A stretch of DNA of 64,000 nt from Micrococcaceae bacterium Sec5.7 (GCA_039636785.1 CP144169.1:682001-746000), one strand, 5' to 3'. Counted from the stretch's first letter, positions 24,798 through 34,294 are shown. Translations and numbers: made by a program. The notes: a model not told the origin generated them from the letters alone.

Positions 24798-27700
24798 TCA
24801 GCGGGTGAACCTCAATGTCACCAGCTGGAACGGCCTCAAGGTGAGCTCCACCGAATCCTGTCCCGGCACGGCACCCGGCGTCTCCACGGCACGCTCCAGC
24901 AGGTCAACAGTGTGGACGCCCGTGGCACTGAAGTTGGCCGCCACCAGCCCGGTGGAGCGTTCGCCCAGCGACTCATACAGCCGGACAATCACATCGCCCG
25001 AACCGTCCTCGGCCAGCTTGACGGCCTCGATGACGAGGGCCTGGTTGGACACCGTGAATAACGGTTCCACCGGGTTGGCACCCTTGACCATGCGGGGGGC
25101 AAGGTTGGTGCGGTAGCCCTCCTCCACGGCGTCTGCAATGCTGGCTCCCGGGCGTATGGTCACGTTCAGTTCGTGCTGGCCGCGATCGGCTCCCGGATCC
25201 GGGAACTTCGGCGCCCGCAAAAGTGAGAGCCGCACGGTAGTGGTGGTGCCTCCGTCGTCCCTGATGTTCCTGGTGACATCGTGCCCGTAGCTGGAGGAGT
25301 TGGAAACGGCCACCCCGTAGCCGGGCTCGGCGACGTGGATCCAGCGGTGCGCGCAGATCTCAAACTTCGCAGCCTCCCACGAAGTGTTGATGTGGGTAGG
25401 CCGGAAAACGTGGCCGAACTGGGTCTCCGACGCCGAGCGGTCTGCCCGGACGTCAAGGGGGAAGCCGAGCTTGAGGAGCTTCTCGCTCTCCTGCCAGTCC
25501 ACCGCGGTGGAGATCCCCAGCGAATCGCCGCCCGCTTCCAGCGAGATCCGCTGTGTCACCGTGGAGGACCCGGCCAGCCGTTCCACCACGACGACGGCGT
25601 CCCGGCCGCCGCGCTCCAGCGTCACCGAACGCGCTTCGGTGAGGGAGGTGACGTTCCTGCGGTAGAACTGATCGATGTCCCAGGCATCCCATTCGTTGGG
25701 GGTGTCCCGGTGCAGCTCCAGGTGGTTTCCGAACTGCCCGGGAGCGATTGCCTCGCGGCCGCTGGCGTGGTCCATCAGGGACGTCAGCAGCCCGTTGGCA
25801 TCCAGCACGGCCCTGATAATGCCGTTGTCCAGGACATAGCCGCCCTCTGCCTCGGCGACCTGCACCGGGTTGTCTGAGCTGACCGGTTCGGCGGCAGCAA
25901 GCGCGGGCACACCGTAGCGCTCATGCGGGGCGGCGTTGAGGAGGAAGTTATTGCTGCCCTCACCCAGAGCCGCGGTGGCAGCCTGGCTGATGATGGCTTC
26001 CAGGCCTTCCGCGATGGCGGCGTAGTTCCGCTCTGCATCCTGGTGCACCCAGGCAATGGAGCTGCCCGGCAGGATGTCGTGGAACTGTTGCAGGAGCACC
26101 AGGCGCCAGAGCCGCTTCAGCTCCGCTGCCGGGTAGGTGAAGGCGCCAGCTGTCCGGACAACAGCAGTGGAGCACCACAGTTCGGCTTCCCGCAGCAGGT
26201 GTTCGCTGCGCCTGTTGCCCTGTTTGGTTTTTGCCTGGCTGGTGTAGGTGCCGCGGTGCAGCTCAAGGTACATTTCGCCCACCCACACGGGCAGGGCCTT
26301 GTACTCGGCCTCAGCCTGGGCAAAGAAGCTGCCGGCAGAACCGATCCGGACCTTCGGCGAGCCTTCCAGGTCGGCAGTACGGTGGGCAGCGGCCAACATC
26401 TCGCGGGTGGGACCGCCGCCGCCGTCGCCGTAGCCGAACGGAACGAGTGAAATGGTGCCACGGCCGTGGTCGCGGTAGTTCCTCTCGGCGTGGGCCAGTT
26501 CCCGGCCGCTGAGCTCGGAGTTGTAGGTATCCACGGGCGGGAAGTGGGTGAAAAGCCGTGTTCCGTCGATCCCTTCCCAGTTGAAAGTGTGGTGCGGCAT
26601 CCGGTTGACCTGGTTCCAGGAGATCTTCTGGGTGAGGAACCATTGGCTGCCGGCGGACTTGACGATCTGCGGCAATGCCGCGGAATATCCAAAGGAATCC
26701 GGCAGCCACGCTTCCTTGCAGTCAATGCCGAACTCGTCCAGGAAGAAGCTCTTGCCCTCAATGAACTGACGGGCCATGGCCTCTCCGCCGGGCATGTTGG
26801 TGTCTGCCTCGACCCACATGCCGCCCACCGGTACAAACTGGCCGGATTCGACCTTTTCCCGGATGCGCCCGAACAGCTCGGGGTAGAACTCCTTGGTCCA
26901 GGCGAGCTGCTGAGCCGAGGAACACGAGAACACAAAGTCAGGGTGTTCATCCATCAGCGCCACCACGTTGGAGAACGTCCTGGCGCATTTGCGGATGGTT
27001 TCCCTGACTGGCCACAGCCAGGCTGAATCGATGTGGGCGTGGCCCGTGGCCAGCAGCTGGTGCGCGGAGGCGTAGGCGGGCCGTGCCAGGACCTCCGCCA
27101 GTGCAGCCCGGCCGGCCGCAGCTGTGCCCCCGATATCTTCCGGATCCACGATGTCCAGCATCCGTTCCAGGGCACGTAGAATCTCGTGTCGCCGCGGCTG
27201 TTCCATGGGAAGTTCGTGCATCAGCCCGCTGAGGGTCCAGACATCCTGTTGGAGCTCCCATACAGTCTGGTTCAGTTCGGCTATGGCGATCCTGCCCAGC
27301 CGGTATCCGGGATCGCTGCCGGCAGTGGCTTTGTCGCCGTAAGGCGTTGCGGCGAAGCTCCAGCCCTGGGCAAGGTCCGGGTTGGCGGCTGCTTCCACGT
27401 AAAAGTCCACCGCCATGCCGCTCCCCAGCAACTTCAGCGGAATGTGCTGGTTCCGCGGCGAGATGGCCTTAATGATGGTGCCGTCCGGCCGCCAGGCAGT
27501 CCCCTCGCACTGGAAGCCCGGGGCCTCGCCGGTGAAGCCCAGATCCACGAGGACCTCCACCGCGGTGTCAGCGGCGGTGCCCCAGGAATCGGGCACGTCG
27601 CCTTGGAGCCGGAGCCATTTGGTGCCCCACGGCTTCCCCCATGCGGCACCGTGTTCCTGCGGGGTGAAGTCGTGCCGGAGCGCCTCCATGACCTGCACGG

Positions 27701-27824
27701 GCTCATCCGGGACGTCCCAGCTGCTGAGTGTCAGCGGAACACTGCGGGTGTAAACAGCGGGGTTGATCCGTTCGCGCATAAAGCGGTCCAGTCGGACTTC
27801 CGTGATCCGGCGGTCGTCGTGCAA
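24798..27824 (-). CDS. Alpha-mannosidase (glycoside hydrolase family 38)
   Basis: A 1008-residue GH38 enzyme that releases alpha-linked mannose; no signal peptide is visible, so probably cytosolic. The catalytic domain begins GHAHIDSAWLWPVRE (residues 261-275) with zinc ligands His262 or His264 and Asp266, and WVEADTNMPGGEA places the nucleophile at Asp341. The Zn-proximal GSAGSFFAQAE and HDILPGSSIAWVH segments follow. The remainder is the all-beta GH38 C-terminal domains. It stands alone, with no sugar transporter beside it. Length is typical for bacterial cytosolic members (about 1000). Confidence 0.93.
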   Translation of the reverse strand: MHDDRRITEVRLDRFMRERINPAVYTRSVPLTLSSWDVPDEPVQVMEALRHDFTPQEHGAAWGKPWGTKWLRLQGDVPDSWGTAADTAVEVLVDLGFTGEAPGFQCEGTAWRPDGTIIKAISPRNQHIPLKLLGSGMAVDFYVEAAANPDLAQGWSFAATPYGDKATAGSDPGYRLGRIAIAELNQTVWELQQDVWTLSGLMHELPMEQPRRHEILRALERMLDIVDPEDIGGTAAAGRAALAEVLARPAYASAHQLLATGHAHIDSAWLWPVRETIRKCARTFSNVVALMDEHPDFVFSCSSAQQLAWTKEFYPELFGRIREKVESGQFVPVGGMWVEADTNMPGGEAMARQFIEGKSFFLDEFGIDCKEAWLPDSFGYSAALPQIVKSAGSQWFLTQKISWNQVNRMPHHTFNWEGIDGTRLFTHFPPVDTYNSELSGRELAHAERNYRDHGRGTISLVPFGYGDGGGGPTREMLAAAHRTADLEGSPKVRIGSAGSFFAQAEAEYKALPVWVGEMYLELHRGTYTSQAKTKQGNRRSEHLLREAELWCSTAVVRTAGAFTYPAAELKRLWRLVLLQQFHDILPGSSIAWVHQDAERNYAAIAEGLEAIISQAATAALGEGSNNFLLNAAPHERYGVPALAAAEPVSSDNPVQVAEAEGGYVLDNGIIRAVLDANGLLTSLMDHASGREAIAPGQFGNHLELHRDTPNEWDAWDIDQFYRRNVTSLTEARSVTLERGGRDAVVVVERLAGSSTVTQRISLEAGGDSLGISTAVDWQESEKLLKLGFPLDVRADRSASETQFGHVFRPTHINTSWEAAKFEICAHRWIHVAEPGYGVAVSNSSSYGHDVTRNIRDDGGTTTTVRLSLLRAPKFPDPGADRGQHELNVTIRPGASIADAVEEGYRTNLAPRMVKGANPVEPLFTVSNQALVIEAVKLAEDGSGDVIVRLYESLGERSTGLVAANFSATGVHTVDLLERAVETPGAVPGQDSVELTLRPFQLVTLRFTR

Positions 27825-27918
27825 TGTAGGTCCTCTTTAATGCTTGAAGCTGGATCGACGTGCCCATTCGATGGATAAAATCTACCCGGCTACAGCCCAT
27901 TAGCCAAGCGGCTGGCCG

Positions 27919-28791
27919 TTATCCGGTCAGTTTTGCGGGAACGATTATCCGCTCGTGACCTGCATAGACGTTGAGACTTGTCCCCCGGCTGAAGCCTGCC
28001 AGGGTGATGCCGCTTGCTTCGGCCAGTTCCACAGCAAGGCTCGAAGGAGCGCTGACGGCAGCGAGCACCGGGATGCCGGCCAGCGAGGCCTTCTGCACCA
28101 GCTCAAAGGACGCCCGGCCGGAAACCTGCAGCACCGTCCCGGCCAGCGGCAGGAGCCTCTCCCGCAGCGCCCAGCCGATCACCTTGTCCACGGCGTTGTG
28201 CCGCCCCACATCCTCACGGAGGCACATCAGCTCTGCGCCGCCGTCGTCCGTCATCCTGAACAGTCCGGCAGCGTGGACACCGCCGGTGGCGTCAAAGACC
28301 ACCTGCGCTTCCCGGAGCCGCTCCGGCAGCGAGGCGAGGGTTTCCACCGGAACCGTCAGTCCGTCCGCCGCCGGGCTGTGGTGGGACGACTTCCGGACGG
28401 CTTCGATCGAATCCGTGCCGCAAATGCCGCACGAGCTGGAGGTGTACACATTCCGCCCGGTATCAGGCAACACCACATCGGGCCGCAGCTGTGCCTCCAC
28501 CACGTTGAAGGTCTGGATGCCGTTCTCATCCTCGCCCGCGCAGTATCTCAGCGCGAGGAGTTGATCCGGGCTCCAGATGATGCCCTCGGAAACCAGGAAG
28601 CCGGCCACCAGGTCAAAGTCGTTGCCGGGCGTCCGCATGGTCACGGAGAACGACATCTGACCGAGCCTGATTTCCAGCGGTTCCTCCACCGCCAACACGT
28701 CTTCGCGGTACCGGACGGGGAATTCGAGGGCATCCGGCGAACCGTCCAGCACCAACCTGTGCACTTTGCGGCGCTGCGTCATTCGTCCCAT
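27919..28791 (-). CDS. fdhD: Formate dehydrogenase accessory sulfurtransferase
   Basis: A 290-residue FdhD protein, which transfers sulfur from the cysteine desulfurase to the molybdenum cofactor and is required for formate dehydrogenase activity. The functional cysteine pair is in SSSCGICGTDS (Cys121 and Cys124). LREDVGRHNAVDKVIGW and VSGRASFELVQKASLAGIPV are family signatures. It begins three bases after the fdhF-like stop and ends the operon. The 94 bases between it and the mannosidase start show no clear terminator. Confidence 0.94.
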   Translation of the reverse strand: MGRMTQRRKVHRLVLDGSPDALEFPVRYREDVLAVEEPLEIRLGQMSFSVTMRTPGNDFDLVAGFLVSEGIIWSPDQLLALRYCAGEDENGIQTFNVVEAQLRPDVVLPDTGRNVYTSSSCGICGTDSIEAVRKSSHHSPAADGLTVPVETLASLPERLREAQVVFDATGGVHAAGLFRMTDDGGAELMCLREDVGRHNAVDKVIGWALRERLLPLAGTVLQVSGRASFELVQKASLAGIPVLAAVSAPSSLAVELAEASGITLAGFSRGTSLNVYAGHERIIVPAKLTG

Positions 28792-28794
28792 GGC

Positions 28795-31113
28795 CTACTC
28801 CCTGCTGCCGTGCTTGACGAAGCGCACCGCCATGGCCTTGAAGCCCGGGGTGTTGGACTCGCGCGCCACCAGCTCGCGGTGCACCAGCGCATTGGCTTCC
28901 GGGAAGTAGGCAGCGGCGCAGCCCCTGGCCGTGGGGTAGTCGATCAGTCGGAATTTATCCGCACGGCGCTCGCTGACCGCGCCGCCGGCGCCGCGGAACG
29001 TGGAGATCACGTCAACCAGGTCACGGTCCTTGAAGCCCAGCTCGCGGAGGTCGTCCGCGTGGACCAGGATCACCCGGCGCCCCTCGGAAACACCCCGGTG
29101 TCGGTCATCCAGCCCGTAAATCGTGGTGTTGTACTGGTCGTGGCTGCGCACCGTTTGCAGGATGAGGTGCCCGGCCGGGGGTTCCAGGTATTCCAGCGGA
29201 CGGACGGTGAACCTGGCCTTGCCGATGTCCGTGGCGAACGTCCGGGTGTCCCTGGGCGGGTTGGGCAGGACAAAGCCGTTCTTGTTCCGGATGCGCGCAT
29301 TGAAATCCTCGAAACCCGGGATGACGCGGGAGACGTGGTCCCGGACGACGTCGTAGTTCCCGGCCATCGCTTTCCAGTCCACGGCGTGGCCGTCGCCCAG
29401 GGTTGCCTGGGCAAGCCGGGCGATGATCACGGGCTCGCTGAGCAGGTGATCGGAGACGGGATGAAGCCTGCCCTGGGTGGAGTGGACAACGGACATGGAG
29501 TCCTCCACGGAGAGGAACTGGCGGCCGCCCGGGTGTTTGTCGTCGGTGTCGGTCCGCCCCAGGGTGGGCAGGATCAGCGAGGTTCGGCCGTGGACCACGT
29601 GGGAGCGGTTGGGCTTTGTGGAAATGTGGACGGTGAGCCCGGCACGTTTGAGCCCGTCCTCCAGCGGCCCGGTGTCCGAACCGGCCGCAGCGAAGTTGCC
29701 GCCCATCGCCACAAAGACGTCGATCTCGCCCTTTTCGAATGCGAGTTGCGTCTCGGTGGAGTCATAGCCATGTTCCCGTGGGCTGTTGAGACCGAACTCC
29801 TTGTCCAGTGACGCCAGGAACTCCTCCCCCGGCTTTTCCCAGATCCCCATGGTGCGGTCGCCCTGCACATTGGAGTGGCCGCGCACCGGGCAGGCGCCGG
29901 CCCCCCGCTTGCCGAAGTTGCCCTGAAGCAGGAGGACGTTGATGATCTCCCGCAGTGTGTCCACCGAGTGCGGCTGCTGGGTCAGGCCCAGGGCCCAGCA
30001 GATGATGGTTGCCTTGGATGCCGCCAGCATTCCCGCGATCTTAGTGATTTCGTCCCGGCCCAGGCCCGTGGCCTTCTCCGTTTCGGCCCAGTCCACGGTG
30101 CTGCGGGCAGCAATGTACGCGTCAAAGCCTTCTGTCTGGGCCGTTATGAAGGAATGGTCGACGACGCCGCCCGGGTTCCGTTTCTCCTCTTCAAGGAGCA
30201 GGTGGCCCAGCGCCTGGAAAAGTGCCAGGTCCCCGCCCACCTTGATCTGCAGGTACTCGTCGGCGACGGTGGTCCCGTTGCCGATCACTCCCCTGAGCGA
30301 CTGCGGGTCCTTGAAGTTCATCAGTCCGGCTTCGGGCAGCGGGTTGACCGCAACCACCTTGCCGCCGTTGTCTTTGCAGTCCCGGAGCGCGGACAGCATC
30401 CGCGGGTGGTTGGTGCCGGGGTTCTGCCCCACCACGAACACGAGCTCAGCCTCATGGATGTCCTCAAGCGAGACAGTCCCCTTGCCGATCCCGATGGTGG
30501 GGTTCAGCGCGGATCCCGAGGACTCGTGGCACATGTTGGAACAGTCCGGCAGGTTGTTGGTACCCAGGCTGCGTGCGAACAGCTGGTACATGAAGGCTGT
30601 CTCGTTGGCCGTGCGCCCCGAGGTGTAGAACACGCAGCGGTCCGGTGTGGTGGCGTTGATGTGCTCGGCGGCCAGGGCAAAGGCATCTCCCCAGCTGATG
30701 GGCGAATAGTGGGTCTCCCCGGGCCTGATCGCCACGGGCTCGGTGATCCGGCCCTGGCTGCCCAGCCAGTACTCTGTTTTGCCCTCCAGCTCGGCAATTG
30801 AATGGGCTGCCCAGAAGTCCGGCGTTACCGTCCGGGTGGTGCTTTCCTCGGCGATGGCCTTGGCGCCGTTTTCGCAGAACTCAGCCGGGCTGCGTTTCCC
30901 CGTGATGGATTCCGGCCAGGCACAGCCGGGGCAGTCAAAGCCGTTGTGCTGGTTGACTCGCAGCATGGAACGTACCGTGCGCGTGACGCCGGCCTGCGCC
31001 AAGCCTCGTTCCATGGCCACGGCCACGGCTTTGACGCCAGCTGCGGCGTTTTTGGGCGGGTGGACTTCGAGGTCATCTTCGTTGATGTCCTGCTTGGGTG
31101 CATGCCTGTTCAT
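28795..31113 (-). CDS. Molybdopterin oxidoreductase, FdhF/YdeP family
   Basis: A 772-residue Mo-bis-MGD oxidoreductase of the YdeP type, related to the formate dehydrogenase alpha subunit. An N-terminal cluster-binding region has FDCPGCAWPE (Cys61, Cys64) and FCENGAK (Cys80). It is followed by the molybdopterin domain (FYTSGRTANETAFMYQLFAR, NMCHESSGSAL) and a C-terminal dinucleotide-binding domain (LQTVRSHDQYNTTIYGLDDR). No electron-transfer subunit is encoded nearby. The surrounding mobA, moeA and fdhD genes supply its cofactor. YdeP of E. coli is linked to acid resistance; formate is the presumed but unproven substrate. Confidence 0.88.
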   Translation of the reverse strand: MNRHAPKQDINEDDLEVHPPKNAAAGVKAVAVAMERGLAQAGVTRTVRSMLRVNQHNGFDCPGCAWPESITGKRSPAEFCENGAKAIAEESTTRTVTPDFWAAHSIAELEGKTEYWLGSQGRITEPVAIRPGETHYSPISWGDAFALAAEHINATTPDRCVFYTSGRTANETAFMYQLFARSLGTNNLPDCSNMCHESSGSALNPTIGIGKGTVSLEDIHEAELVFVVGQNPGTNHPRMLSALRDCKDNGGKVVAVNPLPEAGLMNFKDPQSLRGVIGNGTTVADEYLQIKVGGDLALFQALGHLLLEEEKRNPGGVVDHSFITAQTEGFDAYIAARSTVDWAETEKATGLGRDEITKIAGMLAASKATIICWALGLTQQPHSVDTLREIINVLLLQGNFGKRGAGACPVRGHSNVQGDRTMGIWEKPGEEFLASLDKEFGLNSPREHGYDSTETQLAFEKGEIDVFVAMGGNFAAAGSDTGPLEDGLKRAGLTVHISTKPNRSHVVHGRTSLILPTLGRTDTDDKHPGGRQFLSVEDSMSVVHSTQGRLHPVSDHLLSEPVIIARLAQATLGDGHAVDWKAMAGNYDVVRDHVSRVIPGFEDFNARIRNKNGFVLPNPPRDTRTFATDIGKARFTVRPLEYLEPPAGHLILQTVRSHDQYNTTIYGLDDRHRGVSEGRRVILVHADDLRELGFKDRDLVDVISTFRGAGGAVSERRADKFRLIDYPTARGCAAAYFPEANALVHRELVARESNTPGFKAMAVRFVKHGSRE

Positions 31114-31158
31114 GCATCCATCATTGCACCCCGGCGCCGCGAAACCAGTGCCTGCAGC

Positions 31159-32628
31159 TCAGCCGAGAAGGGCACTCCAGTCAACCGGGCCGTCTGCTGA
31201 GGCGGGCTTCCCGGTGGCTTTGTTGCCGGCTCTCCGGGACGCTTTTGCCTTGGTTTCAGCGGATTTGGGTTCAGGAATGGGCGGCCCCCAGGGCAAGGCA
31301 AATGCCGGTACGGTTTCACCCAGCTGCACACCGTGCGGCGGCACCACCATCACCCCGTGGGCAGATGCCAGGCCGCGCATCATCCCGGGTCCGGTGAACG
31401 CCGCCGGCGAGGCCATACCGTACAGCAGCCTGAAGGGCATCAGGCGGGTCCGTCCGGGATCAGGCTCGATCATGGCGCCGCACGGCACTTCCCGCACCGA
31501 CGGCATGGAGCAGTGTCCCAGCGCAGCCAGCAGCGGCGCCCCCACCGTGGACAGCGCCATCATGGCGGCCAACGGGTTTCCTGGCAACCCCAGCACAAAC
31601 CGGCCGTCCGGGAGCTCAGCCAGCACCGCCGGGTGGCCCGGACGCATCGCAACTCCGTCAATCAACAGCCGCCCGCCCAGTTCCGCTATCGCCTGGCGCA
31701 AATGATCTGTACCGGAGGGGCCGGTGCCACCTGTGGTAATTACGACGTCGGCGGGCAGAGTTCCGGAGCCCGGCCCACCGGCGTCGTCGTGCCCTGCAGT
31801 GTTGTCGGGAGCGGCATCCTCCAGCCCCGTGAGCCATTCAGAATAGGAATCACCGATTTTGACCTGTCCGGCGCAGATGCCGCCCAGCATCTCCACTACG
31901 GCAGCCAGCTGCGGCCCGAAGGTATCCCGGACCTGGCCGGGCGCGGGCACACCGCTGGCAATCACTTCCGAGCCTGTCAGCACGAGTCTGACCACGGGCT
32001 TCCCCTGGACCAGCAGTGAGTCGTGACCTGCCAATGCGGCCAGTGCCAGATGCGCGGGATTGATCGTGACACCGCTCTTCACCAGTACATCGCCGCCGGC
32101 TGCTTCTTCCGCGGCTGCCCGGATATGCTGCCCGTTCCGCGGATCCCCCGGACGGGCGGCGCCACCAAGGGCCAGGACGGGAAGACCGTCGTCGTCCGTG
32201 GCCATCACACCGCTCTCACTCCGCAACACAGCTTTGGCCCCGGGCGGAATGAGGCCGCCGGTAACGATTGGGCTGGCCTGGTGCGGTGCCAGCCGCTGGC
32301 CGCCTTCGGCCAGGATCCACGGTCCGCTGCCGTTGACCGCCCAGCCGTCCATGGCAGAAGAGGCATAGTGGGGCATGTCCTGCAGAGCCGTGATGTCTCC
32401 TGCGAGTGTTCTGCCGAGTGCTTGTGTCAGTGGAACCGTGCCGGCGGGAATCGGTGTGGCACAGTCAAAAGCCGCCTGCCGCGCTTCTTCCCAGGTATGG
32501 GCCAGGTGCCGGGCAGGTACGCCCGGGGAGTCGCCAGGTTCAGCTTGTTCCGCAAGCGTCTCCCGGGATGTCTCCTGGGATGATTCCATCGAAGTTTCCG
32601 GGGAAGCGTGCTCAGGCTCAGCCGTCAT
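31159..32628 (-). CDS. moeA: Molybdopterin molybdenumtransferase, MoeA-like
   Basis: A 489-residue MoeA/gephyrin-type protein inserting molybdate into adenylyl-molybdopterin. Visible are HYASSAMDGWAVNGSG, the MoaB-like domain with VLTGSEVIASGVPAPGQVRD and VVITTGGTGPSGTDHL, the GVAMRPGHP segment and LPGNPLAAMMAL. The TTGG-TGPSGTDH stretch differs from the TTGGVSVGxxD typical of MoeA. The N-terminus is a Ser/Glu-rich tail and the C-terminus is Lys/Ala-rich. ATG 32628 is used (overlaps DUF6457 by 11 bases); a longer frame to 32685 lies within that gene. Confidence 0.85.
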   Translation of the reverse strand: MTAEPEHASPETSMESSQETSRETLAEQAEPGDSPGVPARHLAHTWEEARQAAFDCATPIPAGTVPLTQALGRTLAGDITALQDMPHYASSAMDGWAVNGSGPWILAEGGQRLAPHQASPIVTGGLIPPGAKAVLRSESGVMATDDDGLPVLALGGAARPGDPRNGQHIRAAAEEAAGGDVLVKSGVTINPAHLALAALAGHDSLLVQGKPVVRLVLTGSEVIASGVPAPGQVRDTFGPQLAAVVEMLGGICAGQVKIGDSYSEWLTGLEDAAPDNTAGHDDAGGPGSGTLPADVVITTGGTGPSGTDHLRQAIAELGGRLLIDGVAMRPGHPAVLAELPDGRFVLGLPGNPLAAMMALSTVGAPLLAALGHCSMPSVREVPCGAMIEPDPGRTRLMPFRLLYGMASPAAFTGPGMMRGLASAHGVMVVPPHGVQLGETVPAFALPWGPPIPEPKSAETKAKASRRAGNKATGKPASADGPVDWSALLG

Positions 32629-32917
32629 TCGCCGGAGATTCCGGTGGGTCAGCTTCGTACTCCGCGGCGAGTGCCCGGGCAACATCCATGGCAGCCCTCA
32701 TGGAGGCCGCGTCCGTGGCCTGCCCCGATCCCGACGCCATCCCCGCAGCAAATCCCGCAATAAAAGTGGTCAGCGGCGCGGCCGGGCGCACTACCGAATG
32801 GGCGGCCACCCCGGCCAGGGAGAGGATCTCATTGACGTCCATCTGGACGTCCTCCAGCTCGAATGCCCGGAGCAGCGTCCGGCACCACTCCTCGAGCGTT
32901 TCATCCTGGCTCTTCAT
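32618..32917 (-). CDS. DUF6457 domain protein
   Basis: A 99-residue protein of unknown function matching the DUF6457 pattern: an acidic helical N-terminus (LEEWCRTLLRAFELEDVQMD), VNEILSLAGVAAHSVVRPAAP and TTFIAGFAAGMASGSG. Such proteins are found next to mobA/moeA and formate-dehydrogenase genes in actinobacteria, which suggests a role in molybdenum-cofactor handling or enzyme assembly. GGGAGGCAGGCC precedes the ATG. It overlaps mobA by 17 bases upstream and moeA by 11 downstream, so it is embedded in the operon. Confidence 0.8.
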   Translation of the reverse strand: MKSQDETLEEWCRTLLRAFELEDVQMDVNEILSLAGVAAHSVVRPAAPLTTFIAGFAAGMASGSGQATDAASMRAAMDVARALAAEYEADPPESPANDG

Positions 32918-33596
32918 GGCCTGCCTCCCAATTCAACTGCGGCTTCGGTGTCACGGATCCTGGCTGTGTTTCCTGGCCGGCCACTCCTAGTGCGGCAGCA
33001 TCGTCCCACGTGTCCACGTCAGCCGTGGAGCCCGCAGGGACGGTGACAACCCGCAGGTCAAGACTAGCAAGGAGAGCGAAAACCGAGCCGTCCGTTAAGG
33101 CCCCCCGTGCCGCGGCAACGTGCACCGCCCGTTGTAGCGCGGCTGTGCTGTAAAAACCCACAAGAGGCTGCCTGCGCCCGTCCTCGGATGCGGCCATCAC
33201 CCCGTCCCTTCCCGGGCCGCCGTTGACCGGGCGGGCAACGAGAGTTTCAGCCAGGACCCTGACGGCCGCGGCCACATTGGGCATGTCGCACGCCAGCACC
33301 AGGGTGATCGCAGGCCGCGGTGTGCCGGCTTCGGTGAAGGGGGCATCGGCGAGGGCGGCCAGCCCCGCGGCGATTGCTGACGCAGGTCCGGCAAAAGGCG
33401 GGTGTTCCCGGCAGCTGAGAATGCCCGCCGGAAGCGTCCCCGGATCAGGGCCCACAACCACAATTGACTTTGCCCCGCGCGCAGCGGCAAGCGATCTCTG
33501 AAGGAGCGTGGCGCCGTCGTACATCAACCGGGACTTGGGAACCCCGCCCAGGCGGACCGACCGGCCGCCGGCCAGAATAACCACATCAAACTCCAC
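32901..33596 (-). CDS. mobA: Molybdenum cofactor guanylyltransferase, MobA-like
   Basis: A 231-residue nucleotidyltransferase that attaches GMP to molybdopterin to form the dinucleotide cofactor used by the fdhF-like enzyme. The signature is VVILAGGRSVRLGGVPKSRL near the N-terminus. LVLACDMPN holds the metal-binding Asp, and VDTWDDAAALG resembles the C-terminal NINTPxDL region. The start is a GTG at 33596. It is the first gene of the mobA-DUF6457-moeA-fdhF-fdhD operon and lies 28 bases from the HNH gene on the same strand. Confidence 0.88.
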   Translation of the reverse strand: MEFDVVILAGGRSVRLGGVPKSRLMYDGATLLQRSLAAARGAKSIVVVGPDPGTLPAGILSCREHPPFAGPASAIAAGLAALADAPFTEAGTPRPAITLVLACDMPNVAAAVRVLAETLVARPVNGGPGRDGVMAASEDGRRQPLVGFYSTAALQRAVHVAAARGALTDGSVFALLASLDLRVVTVPAGSTADVDTWDDAAALGVAGQETQPGSVTPKPQLNWEAGHEEPG

Positions 33597-33624
33597 CCAC
33601 TAAGCCTAGCGCGGCGCGAAGATG

Positions 33625-34125
33625 TCAGGCGGCGGACTCGGGCAGGAGGAACGGGTCCCAGGCCGGAGTGGGTTTTTCAAGTTCCTTGATCTGCCAGATG
33701 GTTCCGTGCGGCGGTTCCGGCACGAACCGGAGTTCCCAGCCTATTTCCGCCGGTGTGTGGTCGCCCTTGGCGTTGTTGCAGCGGAGGCATGCAGCAACCA
33801 GGTTTTCCCAGGAATCGGCCCCACCGCGGGACTTGGGCTGGACATGGTCAATGGTGTGCGCAGCTTTCCCGCAATAGGCGCACCGGTGCCCGTCGCGGCG
33901 CAGCACGCCGCGGCGGCTGACGGCGGTGATCCTGTTGTAGCGCGGTCGGATGTAGCGGTTCAGCAGAATCACGGACGGGCGGCCCAGAATCTCCTGCGGC
34001 CCGACGACGGGATCGTCGCCTTCGGCCACCACGCTTGCCTTTCCGGTGAGCACAAGGACCAGCGCCCGGCGGAAGGTGACTACCGCCAGCGGTTCATATC
34101 CAGCATTAAGAACGAGAGTGCGCAT
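33625..34125 (-). CDS. HNH endonuclease
   Basis: A 166-residue HNH nuclease-like protein. The catalytic module is RDGHRCAYCGKAAHTIDHVQ followed by PKSRGGADSWENLVAACLRC and NNAKGDHTP, i.e. CxxC, the metal-binding HxxP-type centre, N, and a second CxxC. The N-terminus (MRTLVLNAGYEPLAVVTFRR) marks a widespread actinobacterial group of unknown biological role. ATG 34125 with GAAGAGG seven bases upstream is chosen over an in-frame start two codons earlier. It precedes mobA by 28 bases, so co-transcription is possible though functionally unexplained. Confidence 0.88.
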   Translation of the reverse strand: MRTLVLNAGYEPLAVVTFRRALVLVLTGKASVVAEGDDPVVGPQEILGRPSVILLNRYIRPRYNRITAVSRRGVLRRDGHRCAYCGKAAHTIDHVQPKSRGGADSWENLVAACLRCNNAKGDHTPAEIGWELRFVPEPPHGTIWQIKELEKPTPAWDPFLLPESAA

Positions 34126-34294
34126 GCACATACCTCTTCACGGCCGCACCCGTCAGGGGCACGAGGGCCGGCTGCCCTCTGCTTGTCCGGGCTATGGATC
34201 GACACCACAAGACTAAACACCCGAAGGCTCGATCGGCGAATCCGGTTCCCCGCTGTTGGCCCGTGTCGCCGAGAATTCACGTGCCGGCAATGCA

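Noticed and set aside
27955..29811. 618-codon plus-strand frame opposite fdhD and the fdhF-like gene
   Set aside because: Fully antisense to two clear genes; GC-driven lack of stop codons, no family similarity.
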